This document shows, piece after piece, positions 14,803 through 22,411 of a DNA stretch of 44,864 bases. The position numbers were made by a program, and so were the translations under genes. Position 1 is the stretch's first letter, and the number at the start of each line of letters is the position of its first letter. Source of the DNA: RGIG6919 sp045531905. Lineage in GTDB: Bacteria > Bacillota > Clostridia > Lachnospirales > Lachnospiraceae. The notes under the pieces are model-generated. The model made no database searches and was not told the DNA's origin. It saw only the letters and a program-made list of their open reading frames with translations. The DNA lies in the NCBI GenBank assembly GCA_045531905.1, contig JAZSEY010000014.1:1-44864 (forward strand), given 5' to 3'.

Positions 14803-15951
14803 TTGGCAAACAGATTCATATTGAACGAGACATCCTATCACGGAGCTGGAGCGATTCAGAGTATAGCGGATGAGGTAAAAGCACGTGGCCTTAAGAAGGC
14901 ATTGGTTTGTTCGGATCCTGATTTGGTAAAGTTCGGAGTTACCAAGAAGGTGTTGGACGTGTTAGATGGTGCCAATTTAACCTACGAGTTATATTCAAAT
15001 ATCAAACCGAATCCTACGATAGAGAATGTTCAGGCTGGTGTAGCTGCGTACAAAGCCGCAGAGGCTGATTACCTCATTGCGATTGGCGGAGGCTCATCTA
15101 TGGATACTGCAAAGGCAGTGGGCATTATCATTGCGAATCCAGAGTTCGCAGATGTTCGTAGTTTAGAGGGTGTTGCAGATACCAAGAATAAGAGCGTACC
15201 AATCCTGGCTGTTCCAACGACAGCAGGTACAGCAGCAGAAGTTACTATCAACTATGTTATTACAGATGTAGAGAAGAACCGTAAGATGGTTTGCGTTGAT
15301 CCGCACGATATTCCTGTTGTGGCTTTTGTGGATCCGGATATGATGGAAAGTATGCCAAAAGGCTTGACGGCCGCTACCGGAATGGATGCATTAACACATG
15401 CTATTGAGGGTTACATAACAGCTGGCGCTTGGGAACTTTCAGATATGTTCCATTTGAAAGCAATTGAGATTATCGCACGTTCGTTGAGAGGTGCTGTTGC
15501 GAATACCAAAGAAGGTAGAGCAGATATGGCACTGGGCCAGTATGTAGCAGGTATGGGCTTCTCTAATGTTGGACTTGGCATTGTGCACTCTATGGCACAT
15601 CCATTAGGTGCTTTATATGATACTCCTCACGGTGTTGCAAATGCGATTATTCTTCCTACGGTTATGGAATACAATGCAGAGGCAACAGGCGATAAGTATA
15701 AGTATATTGCGCAGGCTATGGGTGTTCAGGGCACAGAGAATATGAGCCAGGAAGAGTATAGAAAGGCTGCTATAGATGCGGTAAAACAGTTATCGATTGA
15801 CGTTGGAATCCCAACAGATTTAAAGGAGATTGTGAAAGAAGAGGATATTCCATTCCTCGCACAGTCAGCATATGACGATGCTTGTCGTCCGGGTAATCCA
15901 AAGGAAACTTCGGTAGAGGACATTACTGCATTGTACAAGTCGTTAATCTAA
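14803..15951 (+). CDS. fucO: Iron-containing alcohol dehydrogenase, FucO-like lactaldehyde reductase
   Basis: A 382 aa protein, almost exactly the length of E. coli FucO, which reduces L-lactaldehyde to 1,2-propanediol with NADH. The coenzyme loop GGGSSMDTAKA is present. The metal ligands are D195, H199, H262 and H276 (MDALTHAIEG, HSMAHPLG, DTPHGVANA), each one residue off FucO numbering. The start is TTG at 14803, with GAAAGGAGAGG in front. No fucose or rhamnose genes are nearby, so it may serve general aldehyde or alcohol metabolism, or propanediol formation from deoxy-sugars encoded elsewhere. Confidence 0.88.
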   Translation: MANRFILNETSYHGAGAIQSIADEVKARGLKKALVCSDPDLVKFGVTKKVLDVLDGANLTYELYSNIKPNPTIENVQAGVAAYKAAEADYLIAIGGGSSMDTAKAVGIIIANPEFADVRSLEGVADTKNKSVPILAVPTTAGTAAEVTINYVITDVEKNRKMVCVDPHDIPVVAFVDPDMMESMPKGLTAATGMDALTHAIEGYITAGAWELSDMFHLKAIEIIARSLRGAVANTKEGRADMALGQYVAGMGFSNVGLGIVHSMAHPLGALYDTPHGVANAIILPTVMEYNAEATGDKYKYIAQAMGVQGTENMSQEEYRKAAIDAVKQLSIDVGIPTDLKEIVKEEDIPFLAQSAYDDACRPGNPKETSVEDITALYKSLI

Positions 15952-15978
15952 CATAGATATAATTTCATAATAGATAGT

Positions 15979-16012
15979 AAAAGGGGTTGTCGCAAGACAA
16001 TCCCTTTTTACT
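15979..16012 (+). terminator. Rho-independent terminator after fucO
   Basis: AAGGGGTTGTC pairs with GACAATCCCTT around a GCAA tetraloop and is followed by a T-run. Confidence 0.9.
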
Positions 16013-16041
16013 TTTATTTAATGGGTCTTTAATGTTATAAT
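16013..16041 (+). promoter_or_regulatory. Promoter for the two-component system
   Basis: TTTATT (16013-16018), a 17-base spacer and TATAAT (16036-16041), with TG one base before it (extended -10). Confidence 0.65.
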
Positions 16042-16102
16042 GATATCTTAATGTGGGTAGTTGTGTTACATAACATCTGATTTTTTTGAAGAGGTGACGG
16101 CA

Positions 16103-16789
16103 TTGCGCATATTGGTAGTAGAAGATGAGAAAAATATGAATAAAATCATAACCCAAAGGTTGGAACTGGAAAACTATTGTGTGGATAGTTGTTATGATGG
16201 TCAGGCGGCATTAGATTATCTTTTGTTGGCGGAATATGACGGCGTTATTATGGATATCATGCTTCCGCAGATGGATGGGTATGAAGTGTTAAGAAAAATG
16301 CGAGAACAAGGGGTACAGACTCCGGTTATGTTTTTATCTGCGAAGGATGAGACAGATGATATCGTAAAAGGTTTGGATATTGGCGCTGATGATTATATGG
16401 TAAAGCCATTTGAGTTTTCGGAATTGATGGCAAGACTACGTGTAATGATGCGCAAACAAACCGGAGTAAAAGAAAATGTTTATCGCTGCGGCAGTCTTGA
16501 GGTGGATATCAATACCCAGACAGTAACCAGAGAAGGAAAGAAGATTGCCTTATCTCCAAAAGAATTTGCGATTTTAGTGTTTTTGATTCGTAATCAGAAT
16601 ATGGTGGTAACTAGACAGCAGATTGAGGATAATATATGGAGTGTTGGGAACGAAACATCTTCCAATGTAGTGGATGTGTACATACGGTATTTGCGTAAGA
16701 AAATTGATGCAGATTATTATGTGAAGATGATTCAGACTATTAGAGGAGTAGGATACATATTAAAATGCGACAAGGAAGAAAAAAGATAA
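16103..16789 (+). CDS. OmpR/PhoB-family response regulator
   Basis: A 228 aa regulator. The receiver domain (1-115) has the acidic pair ED at 7-8, the phosphoacceptor D51 in YDGVIMDIMLPQMDG, and the KPFEFSEL loop near 100. The winged-helix domain (125-225) carries LSPKEFAILVFLIRNQNMVVTRQQI and VVDVYIRYLRKKI. The start is a TTG at 16103 with GAAGAGGTGA spaced correctly; the upstream ATG at 16061 would add 14 residues not found in the family. The gene overlaps the kinase gene by 25 bases, so the two form one system. Confidence 0.92.
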   Translation: MRILVVEDEKNMNKIITQRLELENYCVDSCYDGQAALDYLLLAEYDGVIMDIMLPQMDGYEVLRKMREQGVQTPVMFLSAKDETDDIVKGLDIGADDYMVKPFEFSELMARLRVMMRKQTGVKENVYRCGSLEVDINTQTVTREGKKIALSPKEFAILVFLIRNQNMVVTRQQIEDNIWSVGNETSSNVVDVYIRYLRKKIDADYYVKMIQTIRGVGYILKCDKEEKR

Positions 16790-18138
16790 CAACTGCAAAG
16801 TTTTTATGGCTTTGGTGTGCGGTCGTGTTTTTAGTAATTGCGATTGCTATGCTAGTGGTAGTAAATCATTTGGTAGAATTGGCAACACAGGAAGCCGTGC
16901 GAAGAGAATTAAATACATTGATGCGACAGGTGGTGAATTCTGTTGAGATTACAGATGGAATGCCTCGTATTCCTGAAACATTTCGCATAAAAAAAGAAGA
17001 GTACTATGTTGTCGTACTAGATGAATATGGCAACTGGCTGGACGGTGATTTTCCAGAGAACTTTAATATGGATGTGGAGGTTCAGCCGAAATTAGGTATT
17101 CATAGTGTTACTTGTGGTGAAGAACAGTATTTTGTATTCGATAGGAATAAAAAGTATTATTTGAATGATGATAAACATAGATACTATGTGCGGGGAATCG
17201 TCAATAAGAAGGATGTTGACACCGTTTATCATCAAATTGAGGAAACCTTTTATGTGCTGCTCATCATTATGGCGTTGGCTTTGGTGTTGTTTGGGTTCTA
17301 TTTAAGAAAACGTATTTCGAAACCAATGCAAAAAATGTGTGAGCAGGCTGCGGATATCGAAAAGGATTTGAATTATTCAAAGCGTATTGAATACGAGGGA
17401 TACTTTTATGAAATGGATACGCTTATCAATGCATATAATAATCTTTTGGATAAAACAGAGCATTTACTTCGTAGACAGGAACAATTTAATGGGGATGTTT
17501 CTCATGAACTTCGCACGCCGGTAGCGGTAATCCGTGCCCAATGCCAACTAACAAAAGAGAAGAATTTTGATCAATTGGATGCTGAAACGAAAGAGGCATT
17601 TTCCATTATCGAAAGTCAGACAAACCGCATGAACGGTATGATTGAATTGTTAATTCATCTATCGCGAATTGACCAGGATAAAACCAAATTAGACTTGGAA
17701 GAAGTAGATTTGGTGGATATTGTGGAATCTGTATGCGAGGATGCCGAGGATTTGTCTGAAGGAAAACAAGTATTTCAATATCATTTACAAGAAGCAATCA
17801 CAAAGGTGGATATTGGATTGATTACTATGGCAATCCGCAATCTGGTGTCAAATGCTATGAAGTATAGTCCGGATGATTCAGAGATTCATGTATACAGTGG
17901 ATGTCGGGAGAATACCATCTATGTCACAGTTGAGGATTTTGGTTGTGGTATCGCAAAAGAGGATTATGAAAAGATATTTGAGTATTATTATAGAGCCGAG
18001 AAATCAAGGAACTCAGAGGGATTTGGTCTTGGACTCACGTTGGCTATGAAGGTGGCAAAGAAACATGGTGGAACAATCGAAATAGAGAGTGAGATTGGTA
18101 AGGGTAGTAAGTTTACTTTGATTTTGCCGAAAATATGA
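16765..18138 (+). CDS. Sensor histidine kinase
   Basis: A 457 aa membrane kinase. TM1 is near 11-32, an extracytoplasmic sensor region of about 130 residues follows, then TM2 near 162-184, a HAMP-like linker, the HisKA box SHELRTP with the phospho-histidine H247, and a HATPase_c domain with N box NLVSNAMKYS, G1 DFGCGI and G2 GFGLGLTLAMKVAKKHGG. It is the partner of the overlapping response regulator. The stimulus is unknown. The topology suits sensing of the cell envelope or of small molecules outside. Confidence 0.93.
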   Translation: MRQGRKKITTAKFLWLWCAVVFLVIAIAMLVVVNHLVELATQEAVRRELNTLMRQVVNSVEITDGMPRIPETFRIKKEEYYVVVLDEYGNWLDGDFPENFNMDVEVQPKLGIHSVTCGEEQYFVFDRNKKYYLNDDKHRYYVRGIVNKKDVDTVYHQIEETFYVLLIIMALALVLFGFYLRKRISKPMQKMCEQAADIEKDLNYSKRIEYEGYFYEMDTLINAYNNLLDKTEHLLRRQEQFNGDVSHELRTPVAVIRAQCQLTKEKNFDQLDAETKEAFSIIESQTNRMNGMIELLIHLSRIDQDKTKLDLEEVDLVDIVESVCEDAEDLSEGKQVFQYHLQEAITKVDIGLITMAIRNLVSNAMKYSPDDSEIHVYSGCRENTIYVTVEDFGCGIAKEDYEKIFEYYYRAEKSRNSEGFGLGLTLAMKVAKKHGGTIEIESEIGKGSKFTLILPKI

Positions 18139-18142
18139 AATT

Positions 18143-18172
18143 TTGGGAGACTGCGTGCAGGTCTCCCTTTTC
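18143..18172 (+). terminator. Rho-independent terminator after the kinase
   Basis: GGGAGAC (18145-18151) pairs with GTCTCCC (18161-18167), with further pairing of TGC/GCA in the loop, followed by TTTTC. Confidence 0.85.
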
Positions 18173-18174
18173 AG

Positions 18175-18203
18175 TTGCTATTTTTTATGCTTTCGTTTAT
18201 AAT
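18175..18203 (+). promoter_or_regulatory. Promoter of the topoisomerase-metH unit
   Basis: TTGCTA (18175-18180), a 17-base spacer, TATAAT (18198-18203). It lies directly behind the kinase terminator. Confidence 0.7.
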
Positions 18204-18276
18204 AACAAGATATGTGGCGAACGTTTGGTCTGCCACAAAATGTAGTGTTTTATTAAGTTGTTGGAGGAGGAACTGT

Positions 18277-20169
18277 ATGGCTTCATATAGTGCAAAGGAT
18301 ATTGAAACATTGGAGGGCTTAGACCCTGTCAGAAAACGTCCGGGAATGTATATTGGTTCGACGTCGGTGAAGGGCTTAAACCATTTAGTATATGAGATTT
18401 TGGATAATAGTGTGGACGAGCATCTAGCAGGATATTGCGATGAGATACATGTTACCATTAATAAAGATGGTACAGCCACGGTGGAAGATAATGGTCGAGG
18501 TATCCCTGTAGACATGCATGCAAAGGGTGTGCCTGCGGTCCGTGTGATTTTGACCACTCTGCATGCCGGAGGTAAGTTTGATAGTGGTGCCTATAAGGTG
18601 TCTGGCGGTTTGCACGGTGTCGGTTCCTCAGCGGTAAATGCGTTGTCTGAGTATTTAGAGGTTGAAGTATTTAGAGATGGCAAGATTCATTATGACCGTT
18701 ATGAGCAGGGTGTGCCTGTTGCTGAATTGGTGGATGGCTTGCTTCCTGTAACTGGAAAGACAAGAAAGAAGGGCACAAAGATTACCTTTAAGCCGGATGC
18801 AACCATTTTTGATACGGTGAAATTTAAGGTATCCAGTATCAAGAGACGTCTGCATGAGACCGCTTATCTGAATCCGAATTTGACAATTCATTTTACAAAT
18901 GCAAGAGATGATGAGGAGACTATCGTATATCATGAACCGGATGGACTAAAGGGATTCGTGCAGGATTTGATTACCGAATTTGAACCATTGACGGAGATTG
19001 TATATATTCATGATAATCGTGACGGTATGGAATTGGAGGCTGCCTTTGCCTATACAGGTGAGCCGGGAGATAATGTATTAGGCTTCTGTAATAACATTCA
19101 TACTGCTGAAGGCGGTACACATTTACAGGGCTTCAAGACTGGATTTACAAAGATTATTAACCAGTATGCCAGAGAACTTGGTGTGTTAAAGGATAAGGAT
19201 GTGAATTATACCGGTAATGACACTAGAAATGGTATGACCTGTGTTATCGCAGTGAAGCATCCAGAACCAAGATTTGAAGGTCAGACAAAGACAAAACTGG
19301 ACAATCAGGATGCCTTAAAAGCTTCGGAAGCCATGGTAGTTGAAAAGGCACAGCTCTATTTTGATAGAAATTTAGAACAGTTAAAGACCGTGATTGACTG
19401 TGCACAGAAGGCTGCGAACAGAAGAAAGAATGAAGAGAAAGCAAAGATTAATCTGAATGATAAGAAGTTTGCATTTGAGGGAAATGGCAAGCTAGCCCGT
19501 CAGGAATCCAATGACCCTAAGGAATGTGAAATTTTTATCGTTGAGGGTGATTCTGCCGGCGGCTCAGCGAAGATGGCAAGAGACAGAAGAACCCAGGCGA
19601 TTATGCCAATTCGTGGTAAGATTTTGAATGTTGAAAAGCAGTCCCTTAACAAGGTTTTGGAAAATGCAGAAATTCAATCCATGATTATTGCTTTTGGTAC
19701 AGGTATTCAGGATGATTTTGACATTTCTAAATTGAAGTACGACAAGATAGTAATTATGACAGATGCGGATGTGGATGGTGCGCATATTTCTACATTGCTT
19801 CTGACATTTTTCTATCGTTTTATGCCGGAACTTATTTATCAGGGACATGTGTATATTGCCATGCCACCACTTTATAGAGCGGAGCATAATGGCAAGTTTA
19901 CATACTTATATAATGACAGAGAATTAGAAGACTTTAAGAAGAAGCATAAAGGAACCATCGGATTGCAACGTTATAAAGGTCTTGGTGAAATGGATGCCAG
20001 CCAACTTTGGGAGACAACACTGGACCCTTCTGTTCGAAAGATGAAACGTGTGGAGATTGAAGACAGTATTACTGCGAATCAGATAACCTCTATGCTGATG
20101 GGCTCAGAGGTTCCACCGAGACGTGCGTTTATTGAACAGAATGCAGTGTATGCTACCGTAGATTTATAG
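18277..20169 (+). CDS. parE: Type IIA topoisomerase, ATPase subunit (ParE/GyrB-like)
   Basis: A 630 aa protein containing all GyrB/ParE parts. The GHKL ATPase has YEILDNSVDEH, VEDNGRGIPV and GGLHGVGSSAVNALS. A transducer domain follows, then a TOPRIM domain with EGDSAGGSAK (E423) and DADVDGAH (D496, D498, D500), and the C-terminal tail KRVEIEDSITA. The ATG at 18277 is preceded by GGAGGAGGAAC; the longer frame to 18175 begins within the promoter. It pairs with the A-type subunit 10 bases downstream, forming a DNA gyrase or topoisomerase IV. The IRGKILNVEK stretch is gyrase-like, but the A partner lacks the gyrase box, and no dnaA-recF context is present. I therefore prefer a second, topo IV-type enzyme. 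Confidence 0.85.
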   Translation: MASYSAKDIETLEGLDPVRKRPGMYIGSTSVKGLNHLVYEILDNSVDEHLAGYCDEIHVTINKDGTATVEDNGRGIPVDMHAKGVPAVRVILTTLHAGGKFDSGAYKVSGGLHGVGSSAVNALSEYLEVEVFRDGKIHYDRYEQGVPVAELVDGLLPVTGKTRKKGTKITFKPDATIFDTVKFKVSSIKRRLHETAYLNPNLTIHFTNARDDEETIVYHEPDGLKGFVQDLITEFEPLTEIVYIHDNRDGMELEAAFAYTGEPGDNVLGFCNNIHTAEGGTHLQGFKTGFTKIINQYARELGVLKDKDVNYTGNDTRNGMTCVIAVKHPEPRFEGQTKTKLDNQDALKASEAMVVEKAQLYFDRNLEQLKTVIDCAQKAANRRKNEEKAKINLNDKKFAFEGNGKLARQESNDPKECEIFIVEGDSAGGSAKMARDRRTQAIMPIRGKILNVEKQSLNKVLENAEIQSMIIAFGTGIQDDFDISKLKYDKIVIMTDADVDGAHISTLLLTFFYRFMPELIYQGHVYIAMPPLYRAEHNGKFTYLYNDRELEDFKKKHKGTIGLQRYKGLGEMDASQLWETTLDPSVRKMKRVEIEDSITANQITSMLMGSEVPPRRAFIEQNAVYATVDL

Positions 20170-20179
20170 GAGGGTCATT

Positions 20180-22393
20180 ATGGAGAATATTATAGATGTA
20201 ACCTATTCGGACGAGATGCAGCAATCCTATCTGGATTACTCTGTCAGCGTCCTTACAGATAGAGCCCTCCCGGATATTAGGGATGGTTTAAAACCAGTAC
20301 AGCGTAAGATTATTTACGATATGAGTAAGCTGGGGATTACCAGCGACAAACCATATCGAAAGTCTGCCCGTATAGTGGGTGATACCATGGGTCGCTTTCA
20401 TCCTCATGGTGATTCTTCGATTTACGAGGCAATGGTACATTTAGAGCGAGATTGGCTCTATGCCTTTCCTTTGATTGACGGACACGGTAACTTTGGTTCC
20501 ATCGAAGGTGACGGTCCGGCTGCTATGCGTTATACAGAAGCGAGACTGGCGCAGATTGTGACTGACCTTTATATTAAGGATTTAGATAAGGGAACTGTTG
20601 TATTTAGAGATAATTACGAAAATACTGAAAAAGAACCGGAAACACTTCCGGTTGCAATACCAGGACTTCTTCTTACAGGTAGCGAAGGTATTGCTGTTGG
20701 TATGGCTTGTAAGATTCCTACTCACAACATGGGTGAGATAATAGATGGCCTTATGGCATATATGGATAATCCAAAGATTGATACTGCTGGATTGATGGAG
20801 TATATTAAGGGACCGGATTTTGCCACAGGTGGTCAGATTGCCAACCAGGCAGATTTGGTAGCCGCCTATGAAGAAGGTAAAGGCCGTATTCGTGTCCGTG
20901 GTACTTTGGTAGAAGAGGATGCGGGATATGGAAAGAAGAATCTGGTTGTAACAGAAATACCACCAACGATGATTGGTAGTATTGATAAGTTCATGACTAA
21001 GATTGCAGATATGGTTCGTGATAAAACTGCAGCGGATATTACTGACATTAAGAATTTGTCTGGTAAAGATGGTATCCGTATTGTGATTGAATTGAAAAAG
21101 GGAGCCAATGTTGAGCGTATCAAGAGTTTGATTTACAAGCAGGCAAAATTAGAAGATACATATGGCCTAAATATGGTTGCCATTGTAAATGGTGCGCCAA
21201 GACAGTGTCCGCTAAAACTGGTGCTTTCGGAATTCCATAAGTATCAGTTGCAGTTATACAAGAATAAATATGAGCATTTATTGCAGAAGGAAAGAGACAA
21301 AGAGGAGATTCAGTCAGGCTTAATTGAGGCTGTGGATGTCATTGACTTGATTATCGAGATTCTTCGTGGTTCTCAAAAGAGAGCGGATGCAAAGGAATGT
21401 CTCATGTATGGTAAGACAGATAAGATTAAATTCCGTTTTAAGGGTTCTGAGGCAGATGCGAAACAGCTTTGCTTTACAGAACGACAGACGGATGCGATTT
21501 TAGATATGAAACTTTCCCGTTTGATTGGTTTGGAACTTGATTTATTGAAGAAGGAATTGGACCAGGCTAGAAAGAATATTGCATTATACGAAGGGCTTTT
21601 GGAAAGTGACCGCAAGATGAAGAATCAGATTAAGCGGGACTTGAAGGAAGTAAAGGAAACATACGCAAGTGAAAGAAAGACCAGATTGAATGATTTAGAG
21701 GAAGTTGTTGTTGCAAAAGAGGCTGTTAAGGAGCAACTTTACTATGCGTTGGTTGACCGCTTCCATTACATTAAACTTGTAGATGAGGCAACCTATCAGA
21801 GAAACCAGGAAAGCATTGCTAAGGACTTCCGTGCTTGTATTCCAATCATGAATACAGATAAGCTTTATGTATTTACCGGCACCTCAAAACGTGCTGCGGT
21901 AAAGGCGTCTGCAATTCCATGTACAAAATACAAAGAAAAGGGTGTGCCTTTGGATACGCTTTGTGGTTTGGATTCACAGGATGAGATATTGTTGATGATT
22001 CCTGAAAAGGATATTGCAGATCAGAAATTGTTCTTCGCATCCGAGACAGGTTTAGTGAAATTAGTAGATGGCTCCGAATTTGTTTCTGCAAAGAAACTGA
22101 TAGATGCATATAAGAAAGATATTCGCCTGGTTGCAGTGGCGGTATCTGATAAGTCAGATGTATTATTAGAGTCTGAAAATGGCTTTGTTCTTCGGTTCAA
22201 GATGGAAGAAATTCCGCTTCAGAAGAAGACTGCTGCCGGTGTAAGAGGTATGAAACTTTCAGAGGGAGATTTGCTTCGACATGCCTATGTGGCAGATACG
22301 CAGGATGAGGTTACCATGCAGGAAAAGACAGTACAGGTAACCAGATTCAAACTTTCAAAGAGAGATGCAAAACCAACAAAGATTCGATTGTAG
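20180..22393 (+). CDS. parC: Type IIA topoisomerase, DNA-cleaving subunit (ParC/GyrA-like)
   Basis: A 737 aa protein. The winged-helix cleavage domain has the active-site tyrosine Y118 in AAMRYTEARL. The quinolone-determining stretch HPHGDSSIYEAM has S79 and E83 at the places of E. coli GyrA S83 and D87. A coiled-coil (about 425-500) and a reduced C-terminal beta-pinwheel follow. GyrA proteins usually carry QRRGGKG and are over 800 aa. No such box is visible here, and the length is short, so wrapping of DNA (negative supercoiling) is doubtful and decatenation is more likely. It is coupled to the ATPase subunit gene, and metH follows after 18 bases. Confidence 0.85.
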   Translation: MENIIDVTYSDEMQQSYLDYSVSVLTDRALPDIRDGLKPVQRKIIYDMSKLGITSDKPYRKSARIVGDTMGRFHPHGDSSIYEAMVHLERDWLYAFPLIDGHGNFGSIEGDGPAAMRYTEARLAQIVTDLYIKDLDKGTVVFRDNYENTEKEPETLPVAIPGLLLTGSEGIAVGMACKIPTHNMGEIIDGLMAYMDNPKIDTAGLMEYIKGPDFATGGQIANQADLVAAYEEGKGRIRVRGTLVEEDAGYGKKNLVVTEIPPTMIGSIDKFMTKIADMVRDKTAADITDIKNLSGKDGIRIVIELKKGANVERIKSLIYKQAKLEDTYGLNMVAIVNGAPRQCPLKLVLSEFHKYQLQLYKNKYEHLLQKERDKEEIQSGLIEAVDVIDLIIEILRGSQKRADAKECLMYGKTDKIKFRFKGSEADAKQLCFTERQTDAILDMKLSRLIGLELDLLKKELDQARKNIALYEGLLESDRKMKNQIKRDLKEVKETYASERKTRLNDLEEVVVAKEAVKEQLYYALVDRFHYIKLVDEATYQRNQESIAKDFRACIPIMNTDKLYVFTGTSKRAAVKASAIPCTKYKEKGVPLDTLCGLDSQDEILLMIPEKDIADQKLFFASETGLVKLVDGSEFVSAKKLIDAYKKDIRLVAVAVSDKSDVLLESENGFVLRFKMEEIPLQKKTAAGVRGMKLSEGDLLRHAYVADTQDEVTMQEKTVQVTRFKLSKRDAKPTKIRL

Positions 22394-22411
22394 AATAAGC
22401 AGGAGGTAATC

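Noticed and set aside
18175..18276. N-terminal extension of the ParE/GyrB-like protein
   Set aside because: It would start inside the promoter (-35 TTGCTA), and the family begins near MASYSAKDIETLEGL; strong RBS lies before 18277.
20180..22393. Calling this gene gyrA outright
   Set aside because: No gyrase box and short length; the distinction needs phylogeny, so it is given as ParC-like with caution.
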